From NCBI RefSeq assembly GCF_019059575.1, contig NW_024882770.1, forward strand, positions 124,001-188,000: a stretch of 64,000 bases of DNA, read 5' to 3'. Position numbers and translations under genes: made by a program. The notes beneath the pieces are model-generated. The model saw only the letters and a list, made by a program, of their open reading frames with translations, was not told the DNA's origin and did not search any database. Source of the DNA: Amphibalanus amphitrite. Taxonomy: Eukaryota; Arthropoda; Thecostraca; Balanomorpha; Balanidae. Positions 1 to 11,682 of this stretch are shown piece by piece (position 1 is the stretch's first letter; each line of letters begins with the position of its first letter).

Positions 1-189
1 GACGGAGTGCTCGTCAATAGGAGTGCTTCGTCAATAACTCCCGATCAAAATGAGCTAGCCAGTCGGGACAGCCATCAATGGACTCTGCAAGACTTGCCGA
101 ATCAAATGTTATGCAACATGTCCTCCTTTCAACAGCTTCGTGACCTGTGTTGCCCTAACATGACATTGACCTAAACATCCTAAATTGCT

Positions 190-860
190 TCACCTAAGCA
201 AACAAGCATATAAATCGGCGCGTCTGAGAACAGAAAACACGATTGTATCGAAATGACGATAATGCGACCATTTTTTGCGAAGTTTTTCACCAAAAACCGA
301 TCCAATGCCGTGGGGCCCTTGACCTGCCCTAAGAGGTCACTGATATTTTAAAATGGGATAACAGTCGCTGCGTCACGTAACGACGCAAGCGCAGTTAGCT
401 CAATTATAGGAGCTAAACATGGGGTTGGGGAATCGCTCCCTTCTCACTCATTATTTGGCCGGGATAGTGTTTGCAATTATTGTTAAAATCTAACATTTTA
501 AGATTTCAAATGACCCATTTTTTCCACCCAAGTCTTTCAATTGAAGGTCATAACACCAGGTCACGTCAAGTGACCTTACCTCAAGGAAAGTTCCTGTGCT
601 CATCATATCTAAATGCATCGACTAGCCGATCGCTTTAGAACCTTCAGCGATTTCAATGGGCAACAGTATATGTATTTGAAACGTTTACTTTGCAAGTTTG
701 ACATTGCTGACAGAAAGGTCGGGTCAATTTTGAGATCGCTAAAGTCAATGGGAGAAAGTTGAACTGCGCTTTTTTTTGGACGGAACGCATAATAAACACT
801 CTGAAGTCTGAAAACATGTGGTGCCTGATGAGATACAATACTGAATGAGAAAATTGTTTG
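190..860. repeat. Diverged fragments of the AGGTCA-rich TTAA-element family
   Basis: Bases 190-480 match, with many changes, the inner part of the repeats at 14290-14600 and 19000-19330: an unequal-sided loop followed by a phrase about gcatcg, accaaaaaccga and a cgtaacgacgc block. Bases 520-860 match 57690-57840 (tcacgtcaagtgacctta and a later cagcgatt..atgggcaacagtat). No TTAA ends remain, so these are old truncated copies. Confidence 0.6.
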
Positions 861-2380
861 TTTTGTTGGGAGCCATCTTTTTCGGTCTGAGAAGGCCCTT
901 GCAGAGCTATGACATAACTATGCTCTGGTGTGGTAATTTGGTTGTGCGAGCCAGCGACAGTGATCTGCGGAAGCGTGACTGTTCCCGTGGGACGATTGCC
1001 CTGTCGGGGCGTTCCAGTCGTCTCCCCAACGGTCACCCGAAGAGGATTATGTGTCCTGGAATGGAACCGACATCAACTACAGGTTGGCTGGTGGGGTGAC
1101 CTCCAGTCCAGAGAGGGAAGCATGAAGACTAGGGGCGATGCGGATTGGTTTTTCCTGAGGATAGCGAGGACGGAAGGAATCTAGCACCCTTGACCCTTCC
1201 TTATACTGAATGTATCTCAGGCTGTTAAATCTCCTAAGCGTTTTTTTTCTCGACATCGTCAAGGTGTCATTAATAAGAATATGAAATCCGGGAGTATAAA
1301 TTAAATATAGAAATTGTGGCCAACAGAACATTATCACTTGCGTTCAACATACTCGTAAGCATGATCACACACCCAGCTTACACATGAGCCTTGTAATAAA
1401 TATTTTTGATAGACATGCTTGAGTTATGAAATCATCTAAAGTGTTTGTAAAGTTCCACGATACGGATCTAATATCCTGCTATGCATCATGACCATTTCTG
1501 GTCAGGTCATGTCTTTGAACATCGGCCAAATTCTTCAAATGACCTTTAAAGATCAACTTTTGATTCATTCGAAGCGTTTTGGTAAGAGGAACACGAGACT
1601 GGTAAAATTAATTTCATGCAAGTGTAGCTTAAAGCTTTTAGTGTTTGTGGAAAAGCAATTGGTTTTCTCATGATACCGACGATGGCAGTTGCTGTTATTT
1701 ACGTGCTTAGCCATTGACCTTAATTAAATCTGGCAATATTATTCAGACATAGCGGTAAACGAGCTGCTTGTTGTGTTAGGTTAGGCTCTTTCGGTCAATT
1801 TCAGAGTGGGAAGGATGACAGGAATTAGGGGGAGACAGGGGGCCTGGGCGGGAGTCCTGGGCCTCATACTCCGCTGGGGCCGAGCCCATCACGTGGGTTG
1901 GATTGCCCTGACACATGGATGGCCGTGGGCGGTGTTTCACGGCCCCGCGCTGCAGCACGCTGCGCTGCGCTGCCATGCATTGTTGCGGCGGTTGATATGA
2001 ATTCGGCTCCACGCTAGCGTTACGAGCTTCCGAGTCTGTTGATGCATCTATGGAAATCGGAAACCCAATGCACCGGTGCGCGCAATGCACCCTGTCCAAG
2101 CAAAATTGTATCATCGATGACCTCTGGTGGCATGATCTTTGCTCTGATCCGATCTAAAATTGGCTGAAGTATCTTTTCTTCTTTTTGCTACTTTTGACGC
2201 TACTTCGAATACCACTTAAAAGCCCAAAGCTGAGTTATAAGAATGATGCTTAATCCCCATTTCCCCTCCAACAGGGCTTGAGAGTCTAGGCATTCCTGTG
2301 GGGCACGGGCTAACAATGACTATCTCATAATCATTGTGGCCATGAACATCGACTGCCATTCTTTAACACCGGTTTCGCTG
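861..2380. other. No gene seen; further old repeat pieces
   Basis: I see no coding exon here. Bases 1430-1650 are another diverged piece of the TTAA family (tcaggtcatg and a gaggaacacga phrase as at 58170-58290). Bases 1786-1900 resemble 32300-32420 in the same orientation (ctttcggtc, then a gggggagaca block and a ctgggc block), so they are a dispersed repeat of unknown type. Confidence 0.5.
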
Positions 2381-2625
2381 GGCTGAGCGGTGGCCGTCCC
2401 GTTTGTTGGATTCTACAGCTGGCTGGCGGAAAGCGTTACCGGCCGCCCGTCCACCGCCCGCGGGCCGGACCGAGCGGTCCCGCTGACCCTACCTGACCTG
2501 AGCCCGGCGCGATATGGGACGGGCAGACGGGGGTTCGGCTCAGCGAAGGCAGCGCCCACTGGTGCTGGGGACTTTTTTAATAGACCTACTGTACCAGGGC
2601 GTGCTTCCAGGATAACGGTACCTCG

Positions 2626-3060
2626 TTAAGACTTAAGAATGATGCTGGAGTTAATGATGTGCAATAAAACAGGACCGATGATGCTAAAAGAGAGTTTAAA
2701 AGTACGAATACAAAGACTATCAGTGCCACTAGCGGAAGAGTTGCGCATACTAAAAATGACTAGATGTAAATGACTAAGCGTGATGGGCTGAAGGGTGAAA
2801 GCGCAGGCGCCCACCCGCGGCAGCCGCACCGGCACCTCACGGGCGGGACCCAGCGCAGCCACCTCCGCGGCTACCCGCGGGCCGACGCCGACAAAATAAT
2901 CGTTAATGGCGTCAGGGGTGACCGCTGGAAGCACACCCCGGTTTGGTCGCCCATCGGTAATGAGGTGACGCATGTGTCGCCAGAGGGAGCTGGGGCCGTC
3001 GCTGCGAATCCTATCGGATATGTGCTGCCGGTTGTCCGCACGTATAGCAGAGCCTGTTAC
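2626..3060 (-). pseudogene. Non-LTR retrotransposon reverse transcriptase, N-terminal fragment
   Basis: Read from 3060 down to 2626, about 140 codons stay open and carry the linker and first fingers motifs of a LINE polymerase: DAINDYFVGVGPRVA, then PVRLPRV, then an L..V..SM..S.A.GTD.L motif, then a hydrophobic LHIIN run before a stop. Known LINE polymerases have this arrangement between the endonuclease and the reverse transcriptase core. No catalytic YxDD and no endonuclease are present, so it is a dead fragment of roughly 15 percent of a pol. Its upper edge at 3060 joins directly to sequence that matches 11000-11160 inverted, which marks the insertion into an older AGGTCA repeat. A second LINE fragment at 49383-49968 is the C-terminal end of a similar pol. 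The family could be CR1/Jockey-like; I cannot say which clade. Confidence 0.75.
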
Positions 3061-3860
3061 CTGTTAGAAAGAAGTAAAGTGTGGCTGCTACGTGGTTTTC
3101 CGGGGTGCTGATCACGAATATCGTGTTAGTTTTGATCAGAGATGACGTCTTTAAGCATTTAGACCAGGTCGGGTCAGGTCAGGTCAGGTCAACCGGTAGG
3201 GGTTGTGACGGGTATTCGTAATACGTATCAACCCCCTCTGACAGCTTCGTAACATGTTACGAAGGCACCAAAACTACTTCGTAAATGTTCAAATGGTTGC
3301 TAAATTCGAATTCAGCTCCAAAAACTAGCCTAGAAACATGTAAAACTCGAAAAAGTGAGCCGAGGTCACCAAAGGTCAATGACCTGACCTGACCTTCAGG
3401 TGACCTTGACACCCACCCTAATGTATGGAAGCAGCATCAAATCACATGTTTGAACGTTTGAAACCACGAAAAGCTTGCAAACGCGCGGCTAATGCGAGCC
3501 GACATACGCCGAATCGCGATTCCGGCCAAACATGGTCTCGGAAAAGAGGTCACAGGTCAAAGGTCATTTGGGTCAGGGTCATGAAATTTTCAGGGTAGGT
3601 GTAAAATTGATCAATGCAAGGGGACTGAAAGTTTCGTCGCGATCAGCCGCTTTTTATGCGAGTTATTTGCGAAAAACCTTAGGGGGGTTTGCATCAACCC
3701 CCCCTGTGCCGGCGAGGCTCCCATTCTGGGTGATCGTAAGCTCAGCGTGGTGGTCTGTCTCCTGGGACGGGAAAGACTAGTGTGGGCTACCAGAGGCTGA
3801 CGTGGGTCCAGCTTCAGAAGCTGGCATTTACCATCAGAGCTCGGCACCTGACGCTCATAA
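3061..3860. repeat. AGGTCA-rich repeat copy with a perfect triple DR1
   Basis: Bases 3061-3230 are an inverted copy of 11000-11160. Bases 3547-3566 read AGGTCA three times in direct orientation with one base between each (c, then a): two overlapping perfect DR1 sites. At 3682-3703 a hairpin pairs six G plus TT with AA plus six C, as at the ends of the full-length family members. The copy has no clear TTAA ends. Confidence 0.75.
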
Positions 3861-5960
3861 GCCGGCGGGGCCCATTAGAAACCGATGTGGTTCGTAAACA
3901 AAAATAAAACTGCTAAGATAAGGTCAACGTTCAGGTCATTCGAGGGCATCAATTGTCCATTTCGCTCGATTATTCTCAGAAAATATTTGATTTCAACGTT
4001 TTAACCCTCGCCGGACCTATTGGTTTTCTACATACGCGCCGAAGGTGTTTCGCCGCTACTGCTTCTATTGAAGGTGTTTCGCCGCTACTGCGTATCAAGG
4101 CGGCCGTTCCAGCATAGCGATCCTGAGCGCACCGTTAAAGCTGTTCCACTAGCACCGGCAAAATTACCCCGCATTGCCACTCTGAAAAGTTTTGTCTACA
4201 AAGCCGTTATGGCTTTGCGGAAATACAACATGAAATTACTCTTGAACACGCTGAACATCCTAAGCAATGGGACCACAATTTCAAAATTTGTCTACAGCCC
4301 GAATTCTACATGCCAGGCATATAATTTTTCGAACGGAAGTAAAAGTTACCATTTTCTAATCAAATTTATGTTTTACTGATTTTGAAGAAAATTACGAAGG
4401 GGTGATTTTTGAAAAAAAAAATTCCACGGACTCCTCATTTTATGTTGACCGCAGTACAAGATACGTTTAAGATTTTCTTTAAACATCGAAATATAAAAAC
4501 TAAACAATTTAATACAATGTGGCCGTTTTCACGACGGAATAGCAGGCATCTATTTAATCCCCATTTGATCCTTTGGTTCCTCAGGAATTTTAGAAGTTCT
4601 TTTTAGTAGGTTCCCCAGCTTTCGAATGAATGGTGCGTTAGTTTGCTATTTTTCTATTAAATATCACATCGATTTACTTTATCTAAGGATTTATCACTAA
4701 TATCAACATAAAGCGTAAGCACAATTATAGAATTATGAAATTATTAAATACTAGTACAATAGTTAAAAAAAGATACTGAGTTGCCAGGCTACAAAGAATA
4801 TATTCATTTATGGCGCACGACAGACATTTAGAAAGCAGCGCCCTGTTTTATTGCACGCTGCTAGCCGCTTCCATTGGGTTTTGCAGGCCGACGTCATTGG
4901 TCGTTACACGTATGATGTCACGCGACTTGTGGCCTGTCACGGCTCTTTAATGATCTCCACTAAATGAATGCAACAATGGCCTTTTAAGTTGATCTCTGTG
5001 GCCATCTGTCTATGGAGCGACCAATATGAAAGTTGGGTGAATTTACCGGGGTTACATGACTATGAGCAAGCAAATGTGTATCAGGAATGGATTTAGGTGG
5101 AGAATTGCGCTGGACCATGAGTGCTCGAACGCTCCCAATTCCACGCCGGTTTGGCTTTGGAGCCGAGACAGACGATGCGGGTCAAGGTCACCGCTGGGGT
5201 AACGGTGGATTGGCTGCGCCCGAGCACCCGTAACGCGGCACAATTCTCCATCTATGGGTTTTCCTATTCGCTCAGCATTGTGATAGGCGATCGTAATAGC
5301 ATTTACTCTGCTCATGTACCTATCCCCGGTTATTTAAAAGAAGTTTTTGTGGGGGAATATCACGGCTTTAGGTACTCGGTGGCCCTATTCACGACTTTCA
5401 AAGAATGCTCCGATAACTAAACACCGCACAGACCTACTGCATTAGTGAATCTGACAGAAGGTCTGTGGAATTACATCCCCCCTCACCACACCCCTAAAAA
5501 CTCATCCAGTGTCCAAAACCACTTTTATCGACTCGCCAAAAAAAAAAAAAACAACACACACACACATACACACACAAAGCATGGGGCATGTCAGCTCTCA
5601 GTTCATTTATCATTGTCTTTACCATGGTTCAATTGCATTGCGCGATTTAAAGCACGTGAGTGCCTATATAGTATATATGTAGAAAATAATATCTACAGCA
5701 AAACATCCAAAATTACAAAGGCTACAATGCTTAAAAAGTAGGTTCATCAAGGAAGCCCATTTTTACTTGCGTTGTGTTCCCAACCATGCGATTCCAACGC
5801 GGGCTATTCGCAACGTCTGTCAAGGCACGTTAACAACTGACAAGCCGCCACCGCTGCCACTTATTCATAGATGGTTGATATCGCAGCTTGGGCATCAGCA
5901 GCGCGGCCCACAACGCGTCGGCGCCAGCGCACGCAGCTGTTGGCACTCGGCAACCGGTGT
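3861..5960. other. No gene seen; AT-rich DNA with short repeats
   Basis: A TTAA plus CCCTCGCCGGACC start of the TTAA family lies at 4001. A short phrase, gaaggtgtttcgccgctact, is tandemly repeated at about 4043 and 4070, and a variant recurs near 26070. Bases 4400-5050 are AT-rich without recognisable content. A poly-A plus CA microsatellite lies at 5538-5577. Open frames here show no family resemblance. Confidence 0.5.
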
Positions 5961-5966
5961 TGCGAC

Positions 5967-6085
5967 TTAACGGCCGGCCGGCCCCATGAAGGAGAAGCTC
6001 TTGGTGAAGCTTTGTGATCGCCTTATAGCCGCCTTGGATGTCATCTTTCTTGGCAGATCCATCCGTTCAGATGGTACGGTGCAGT
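5967..6085 (-). CDS. Candidate terminal exon, unknown protein
   Basis: On the - strand a very good 3' splice site (cttcgtcctttatccag) ends at 6086. The exon then starts with the last two bases of a codon and runs 38 codons to TAA at 5969-5967. The peptide is basic and serine/phenylalanine-rich, with RRSQSF and TKSFSF, the first being a typical basophilic-kinase site. It has about 119 bases, normal for a last exon. I do not recognise the family. Against it: the surrounding GC-rich island keeps several frames open by chance, and I found no convincing upstream exon with matching phase. Only the acceptor, the composition and the clean stop support it. Confidence 0.3.
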
Positions 6086-6965
6086 CTGGATAAAGGACGA
6101 AGTCCAACGCCGCTAACCCCGCGACCGCCACCCCACAACGTGGCCGCAGACCGAACGGGCGTGAGGGCCGAAAGGGCCACCCCGCCATCCGGTAGGTGGC
6201 TGAGCAGCCGGGCGCAGCGGCGCCTGGGCGGCGGCCGCGCTGAGATGAAGTCCCAAACCGCCATGTCGCCATCACCGCCATCACCATTGCTGCAGCTGTT
6301 CCCAACCGCCTCAATCGCCGCCGTTTTGCCAGCAGTCGCGCCGCGGAATGGCAGAAGCTCCAGAGTAGCCTCCAGCGCCCCTCTCCGCACGTGTGCAGGT
6401 GCACTGCGGCCGCCGGGCCCGACGTCCAGGCAGAACATGATATTTCCATGCTGCTCCGACGGTGGGCTGGTCTTGTTTGGGCGTTCCTCCACTGTGACGT
6501 CGGTCACGCCTGCCCCGGCCAGGGCGCAGAGGCCGACGTGTCACCATCCGGTTGCAGTCCTCAGTCGGGTCGCAACGTGTACCTCTTCCGCAGCGTGGAG
6601 CGCGCTCCCGCTGGGCAGCGATACAGCCAAAAGTAGCATAGCATGCGGGCGGCCAGCGCTGCGCCGGACAGCGGACCCATGCCGGGGGTATGCCGGTCTC
6701 GGCCATTAGCGGGGTCGTCGGGGCCGAGGTTGTACATACAGCTGGTGACCGCGTGAGCCGCCAATCGAAGCTCACGGCTTATAAGCTCGACGCGGGCATC
6801 ACACGCCGTCCCGATGGGAGCTCCACGACGCCGCCGCGAACTCCAGCGCGGCTCGCAGCGCGAAGACCAGTACGGACGGCCGGGGCAAACGGCGTGCGGG
6901 AGTCGCAGGCGACGTTCTGCGGACAGAAAGGGTTGGGCATAAGCTGGTCGGCAGGACACTCTTGA
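6086..6965. other. GC-rich CpG island-like block, unresolved
   Basis: The block is GC- and CpG-rich, and long frames are open on both strands (for example 223 codons on + and 154 on -), as expected from composition alone. A good - strand acceptor (ctttctgtccgcag) ends near 6932, but none of the three downstream frames gives a recognisable protein. It may hold first exons or a promoter; nothing definite. Confidence 0.3.
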
Positions 6966-8640
6966 GCCGAGCCTTTGATGTAATTACAGATGATCCAGAA
7001 GCATGCACAAAAATTCATGACACACTATTCTCATTTATGTATTTGCTACATATGATATGATATACCAGCTCATGATCAGTGACGCATTCTGGGCAATATG
7101 TTCTAAAGTGAAGTAACTGAAGTTACAGCTTAAAAGCTTTAAAAAAAAAACAGCTTAAAAAACACACACACATTCGATAGCTTATGAGAATAACATGCCT
7201 TGTGTGCTTAATGCAGGAAAATATTTTTTCACTTTTTTAGAAACAGCAAAAGAGTTGTCAACAAGCCATGTCAACTATCTAAACAATTTTTATGGAAACT
7301 GCTCTAGCTAGCTTAAAGTTCCACAACGTTTCCGGAGCACCGTACCCAAACTCAGTTCATGTTACAAGAAAAAACAGTAATAATGCCTCCTAATTTTGAA
7401 TGAAATATAGGTATGAGTAATTTGATTTGGAAAGCAACAAATTTTCGCACATCATTTTTGCAAAATTACTATTTTCTTCAGCCATCAGGTTACACAAAAC
7501 TATAGTAAACTTTATGATCTAGTTTACACAAAACCAAAGCCCCGATTTTAACAAATGTAGATAAAATTTAAACAATTTTAAAAAATGTATCGTGGAGAAA
7601 ATGAAAAGTGTAGATTTGTAAAGCCGGGATATTTCAATTTCACGGATTAGGCACTTAAAGAAATATCTTCACCTTTCTTTGAGCCACCAGCCTTCACCCA
7701 AGTTTTACACGAATGTAGTGAAGCAGACAATGTGGCAACTCAAAATTGTGATGGTTTGAGATAATTATGACGGTAAAAGAAAAAGCAACACAAGGTTCCT
7801 TACCCTCGTTTTTTTTCACAGGAATTAGATACCTGAAGGTAATTATCTGCCGTAATTATTTTTGTTTCATTGTTTTGCGTGTTTTCTTATATGAAATGTA
7901 ATTAAAAAATTTGTCATATTTTAATCACCATTAAAACATAACTAATAGGTATAAAAGAGAACTCGATATATACTTTCCTTGTTTTTAAGAATTCCGGAAT
8001 TAGATACCCGAGGGAGCAAAGAGGGAGCAAGTTGCCACGCTGATTTAATACCTCATAGTCGAAAGGTGGGCTACTAGAACCAAAAATTGCTGTGTTTGTA
8101 AATAAATAAGTGATTTGAGGGCAAAAAATGCCCGGATTTAAACTTCTAAAATTATTTTGAACATAAAATATTTCAGTTTGAGGGATGTTAAGGCCTCTAA
8201 GGGTAGGTACTTTTTAGGTAGGTATCAAATAAGTTCTTCTGCGAAAGTTCCGTCGTGAAAACGGCCTGTACGTATAAAATTGTCAATCAAATGAATACCG
8301 ATGTGCTGAAAGCAGGAGGCCACGCCAGTATTTAGTTAAAATTGCCGTAAGCCAAGGTGCTTTATTTGGTTTCCATGGTTACTGACGCTATTACGCTTGC
8401 ATTTCGCGAGCAGAGAAGCTGAAACAGATTCAACTTTTCAGCTTGCAAATCGCGCCGGACTGATTTTGCTTTTGTATTGCTGTGCGAGACAGTTTACAGT
8501 TCACGATAAAAAAAGACCGTTCTGGTTTTTAACAACACCTTACACCCAATATCACAAATCACGATAGGCCGCTGGCTAGAGTTGTCCGTGCAGAATGTGC
8601 GCCGGCCGGTGCGACTACACAGGGCCCGAGCGGGTGACGA
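6966..8640. other. AT-rich DNA without recognised gene
   Basis: I see no exon, TIR pair or tandem repeat in this stretch. Its lower part is probably 3' untranslated or flanking DNA of the USP gene. Confidence 0.5.
8361..8366 (-). promoter_or_regulatory. Possible polyadenylation signal of the USP gene
   Basis: AATAAA on the - strand, about 300 bases past the USP stop codon. Position fits a 3' UTR end but there is no transcript evidence. Confidence 0.35.
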
Positions 8641-8669
8641 TCGCAGGCTCCTCTCCCGTGACTGGATGA

Positions 8670-9138
8670 CTAGACGTGGGTCGAGCCGGAGCGGTGTTTC
8701 GAGCCGGCCAGCTCAAAGAACAGCACGTATGCCGTTCCGCTGTTGACGTTTCTCTGATCCATCACGTGGACCCGCGAGTCGTTGTACTCGTACCACTCTG
8801 CCGTGTACGGGTGTCGGCAGTAAGCGGTGTAATGTCCTGAGAGCAGCGTGCCAGAGTGGTTCGCCACGCCGTATAGGCTGTACCGGCAGGGCGTCTGTCC
8901 GGCCGAGTAGGGCGACAGGTCCAGACCGTTCATCGAAAAGTCGACAGTGGTGTTCAGCTTTCCGCCGAACCTCTCCTGAGTAGAGAACCGCTTCAGGTGC
9001 ACCACGAGGATGCGCGGGAACTTCTGGATCGAGAGGCTCCTGGTGCACTTTTGACGCTTCTGGCACTTTGAGCAGGTCGGTTTTTCGTCGCCATCGAGCA
9101 CCTCCTCTTTGGTGAACAGGTCAAAACAGGCCTGTAGG
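8670..9138 (-). CDS. USP2: Ubiquitin-specific protease (USP2/USP21-type), C-terminal exon
   Basis: This exon encodes the last ~154 residues of a C19 deubiquitinase that cleaves ubiquitin isopeptide bonds. Seen in order: FDLFTKEEVLDGDEKPTC, the second CxxC of the structural zinc (C-S-K-C), the IQKFPRILVVHLKRFS strand typical of USP palms, then the His box with NHSGTLLSGHYTAYCR (catalytic His in SGHY) and the WYEYNDSRV box (catalytic Asn/Asp), and a short tail to TAG at 8672-8670. The order and spacing match the C-terminal half of USP2 and USP21. The catalytic Cys box and first CxxC must be in upstream exons at higher coordinates, outside what I can find. The exon begins after an AG at 9139 or after a second AG at 9132; the first keeps an SLQACFDLF sequence that fits the family better. 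No frameshift is present. Confidence 0.88.
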
Positions 9139-9676
9139 CTGGCAAGGCTGATTTTGCTTGCGTTTCGCTCGCGATTTGCTCGCGTTTTCCGAGCAGGATC
9201 CGGCGTGATTTCGCGGCGTAGAAGCGAGACGACCTGCGTGTTTGGAGCTGAAAATATGCCATGTATTGCAATGGGAAAAGCGAGACGCGATTTGCGAGCT
9301 TAAAAGCTGTGTTCCGGCCTTGACTCGGCTACCTCACGTTACCGGGGCCCTGGCTTTGGGCGCGGTCTACCGCACCACCTAACAGGCGTGTTCGAAACCG
9401 CAGGAGCTGATGATGAACGGGTTTATCGAAACTTGATTGGATGAGCATATCGGTAATAGCGATTTCAGTGTGTGCATTTATTGTTCATAGTGGTGTGAAA
9501 TGTGGTTGGGGTACAACCGACAACCCGTCGGGGCGAATTTCGCACTGGGGTACTCAAAATTTGAAGAATTTAAGACGTTTCCATGAGTTTTGAAGGTATG
9601 GATAAGTTCTAAAAATCCGGTTCTCCTTATCTGGGCCATTAACTCCATACGGTCCAGGAAAGCTGGCACACTACCT
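9139..9676. other. Intron of the USP gene (inferred)
   Basis: Sequence above the acceptor has no open continuation. Bases 9140-9300 contain gcgatttgctcgcg-like words also seen around 8396-8450. Bases 9480-9676 have no recognised content. Confidence 0.4.
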
Positions 9677-10949
9677 TTAACCCGCGCACCGACGGGGGGG
9701 CGGATATCCGCCCCCCCCCCCCTGAGGTTTTTCGCGAATAGCGGGAAAACCGCGGCGCGTAGCGCCGCGAAATTTGGTATGACTATAAGCTCATCAATTT
9801 TACACATGGTGTGCAAGTTTGAACCTCCTACCTTTTAAGGTCAGGTCACCAGGTCACTTTGAATGACCCAACCTCAAGTCACTTTTTTGCAACTTTGTCA
9901 CCGTGCCAGAGCTACAGTAGATGTAGGAGGCCTTTGAAAGTCGCAGGATATTATAAGGTCATTAGTAGCTACAATTTGTATATCTCGGAATTTTGATATC
10001 GGTGACCTAAGGTCAGGTCAATTTCGCGACCTCCCCATTATAAGTCAATGGGGGAAAAATCAACTCCCTGTTTTTACCACTAAAACGGGTCGGAATGGCC
10101 CCATATACCATACATGACTTCATATACGATCAACCTTCACTACCTTGAGGTCTGTTTTGCTGTTGGGCAGCTGTGAGGTCATGTGACGTCATCAAAGGTC
10201 ACCAAAGGTTTTTGGCCCATAACTCAGTACAGGAACAAGATACAGACGCGTGGTTAGTCTCATTGTGTTCAGCTCGTCAAGACGCATCGAATGATATACA
10301 TGATGACCTCGAGGTCACGTGACCTGAGGTCAACCTGTCGCGGAAAAAAAACGAGCGTGTGCGCCGTTACGAGACGCAGAGATTGATACCAAATTTTCAG
10401 ATCCTAGGTCAACCGGTGACCTCTGATGTCAGGTCAAGTGCCCTAAGGCACGGTTCCGTTTTTGGTGAATAACTTCGCAAAAAATGGCCGCAGAGCCGCG
10501 ATTTTGGTAGCATCGTGTTCGCCTCGCTCAGGCGCGTGGAAGGATATACTTTTTGTTTGGATGGGGTCAATTTATATTTTGAATTTTATTAAATATAATT
10601 TTCACAATTTCAAAATTTTGAAAGTCCGAGATAGCCTTTTGATAGCGCGGTCTATTCTGATTCCTCTCATGGAAAGAAATGGGATCTAGTTAAAAAACTA
10701 AGCTCTTTGAGGCGATTGCCGTGGTTCAATGTTTTGCGTCGAAATCGGCCGAACATGACGTCACTCTGGCGTCATTTCCGGCCAACCTATGGTAGCTACG
10801 AAGTTCATATTTTGACACAAGGTGTCAAATTGATGCAGCCGAAGGAACTGAAAAGTTTGGCGTTGATACGTCAAGCGGTTTGGAAGGTATTGCAGAAAAA
10901 CGGGAGGGGCTATGAATAGCCCCCCCCCCCCAAGTGGGGCGCGGGTTAA
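9677..10949. mobile_element. TTAA-flanked AGGTCA element, copy 1 (full length)
   Basis: TTAA at 9677-9680 and 10946-10949 bound inverted ends TTAACCCGCGCACC and (reverse complement of the right end) TTAACCCGCGCCCC. Just inside lie G-run/C-run hairpins at 9694-9721 (apical palindrome CGGATATCCG) and 10902-10930 (apical stem CTAT/ATAG). The interior has many AGGTCA half-sites and no coding frame. Length 1273 bp. TTAA target use is that of piggyBac-type transposons, so a non-autonomous piggyBac-like element is the best inference. Confidence 0.8.
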
Positions 10950-11420
10950 GAACGCGCCACTATGCGTTTTTGAGAACATAGTTCCTAGTCACGCACACGT
11001 ATTACGAATACCCGTCACGACCCCTATCGGTTGACCTGACCTGACCTGACCCGACCTGGTCTAAATGCTTGAAGACATCATCTCTGATCAAAACTAACAC
11101 GATATTCGTGATGAGCACCCCTGAAAACCCCAGAGCAGCCACACTTCACGACTTTCTAACAGGCCCCGATTTTCCCGATGTTCGGGTCATTGACCTGACC
11201 TGGAAGGTCACCCGATGACCTAGGACCTTAAAACTGGATATCATCGGCTTCCTCTCGTGACGGGCAGCACGCTCGTTTTTTCCGTGAAGCTCTAGCTCGA
11301 TCAGGGGCCAAACGCGAGGGGAGGGGGTCGTACAACCCCCCTTGTGCCGTCGAAGGACGCAAAATGGCCTGTGCCGGCGAGGCTTGTTTTTCCCTTTTGA
11401 CACGTTACCAGTGAGCGACT
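10950..11420. repeat. Fragment of the AGGTCA repeat family
   Basis: Bases 11000-11160 are an inverted match to 3061-3230. Tandem tgacctgacctgaccc words follow, and a hairpin with five G and five C around tcgtacaa is at 11323-11341. One end appears to be GTGCCGGCGAGG near 11375, shared with 3711. Confidence 0.65.
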
Positions 11421-11682
11421 CATGAATTTTGTCCGTAGAGTTATGAAGATAAATGTTCAGTGGCTGACATAAGCGCTAAGCTGTCCTTCGTTGTCCCCTA
11501 ATTTATTCCCTATCACACGAGTCAAAATTAAGGGATGCGCCTTGCCCCGGTCTACCCTATGAACACCTCTTATCTCTTATCTCTTGTCTATGAATATTTC
11601 TGAAAGTTCTGGGAACGAACGAAAACAGTAGCTGTAAAGGAGTTACATTACTCTCTAAAAAATTTATGACTCCCTTATAATC
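11421..11682. other. Unassigned; end of a TAGGG-type MITE
   Basis: Bases 11541-11559 (CTTGCCCCGGTCTACCCTA) equal the right end of the element at 28855-29825. I could not locate a matching left end, so this is a solo or truncated copy. Confidence 0.45.
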
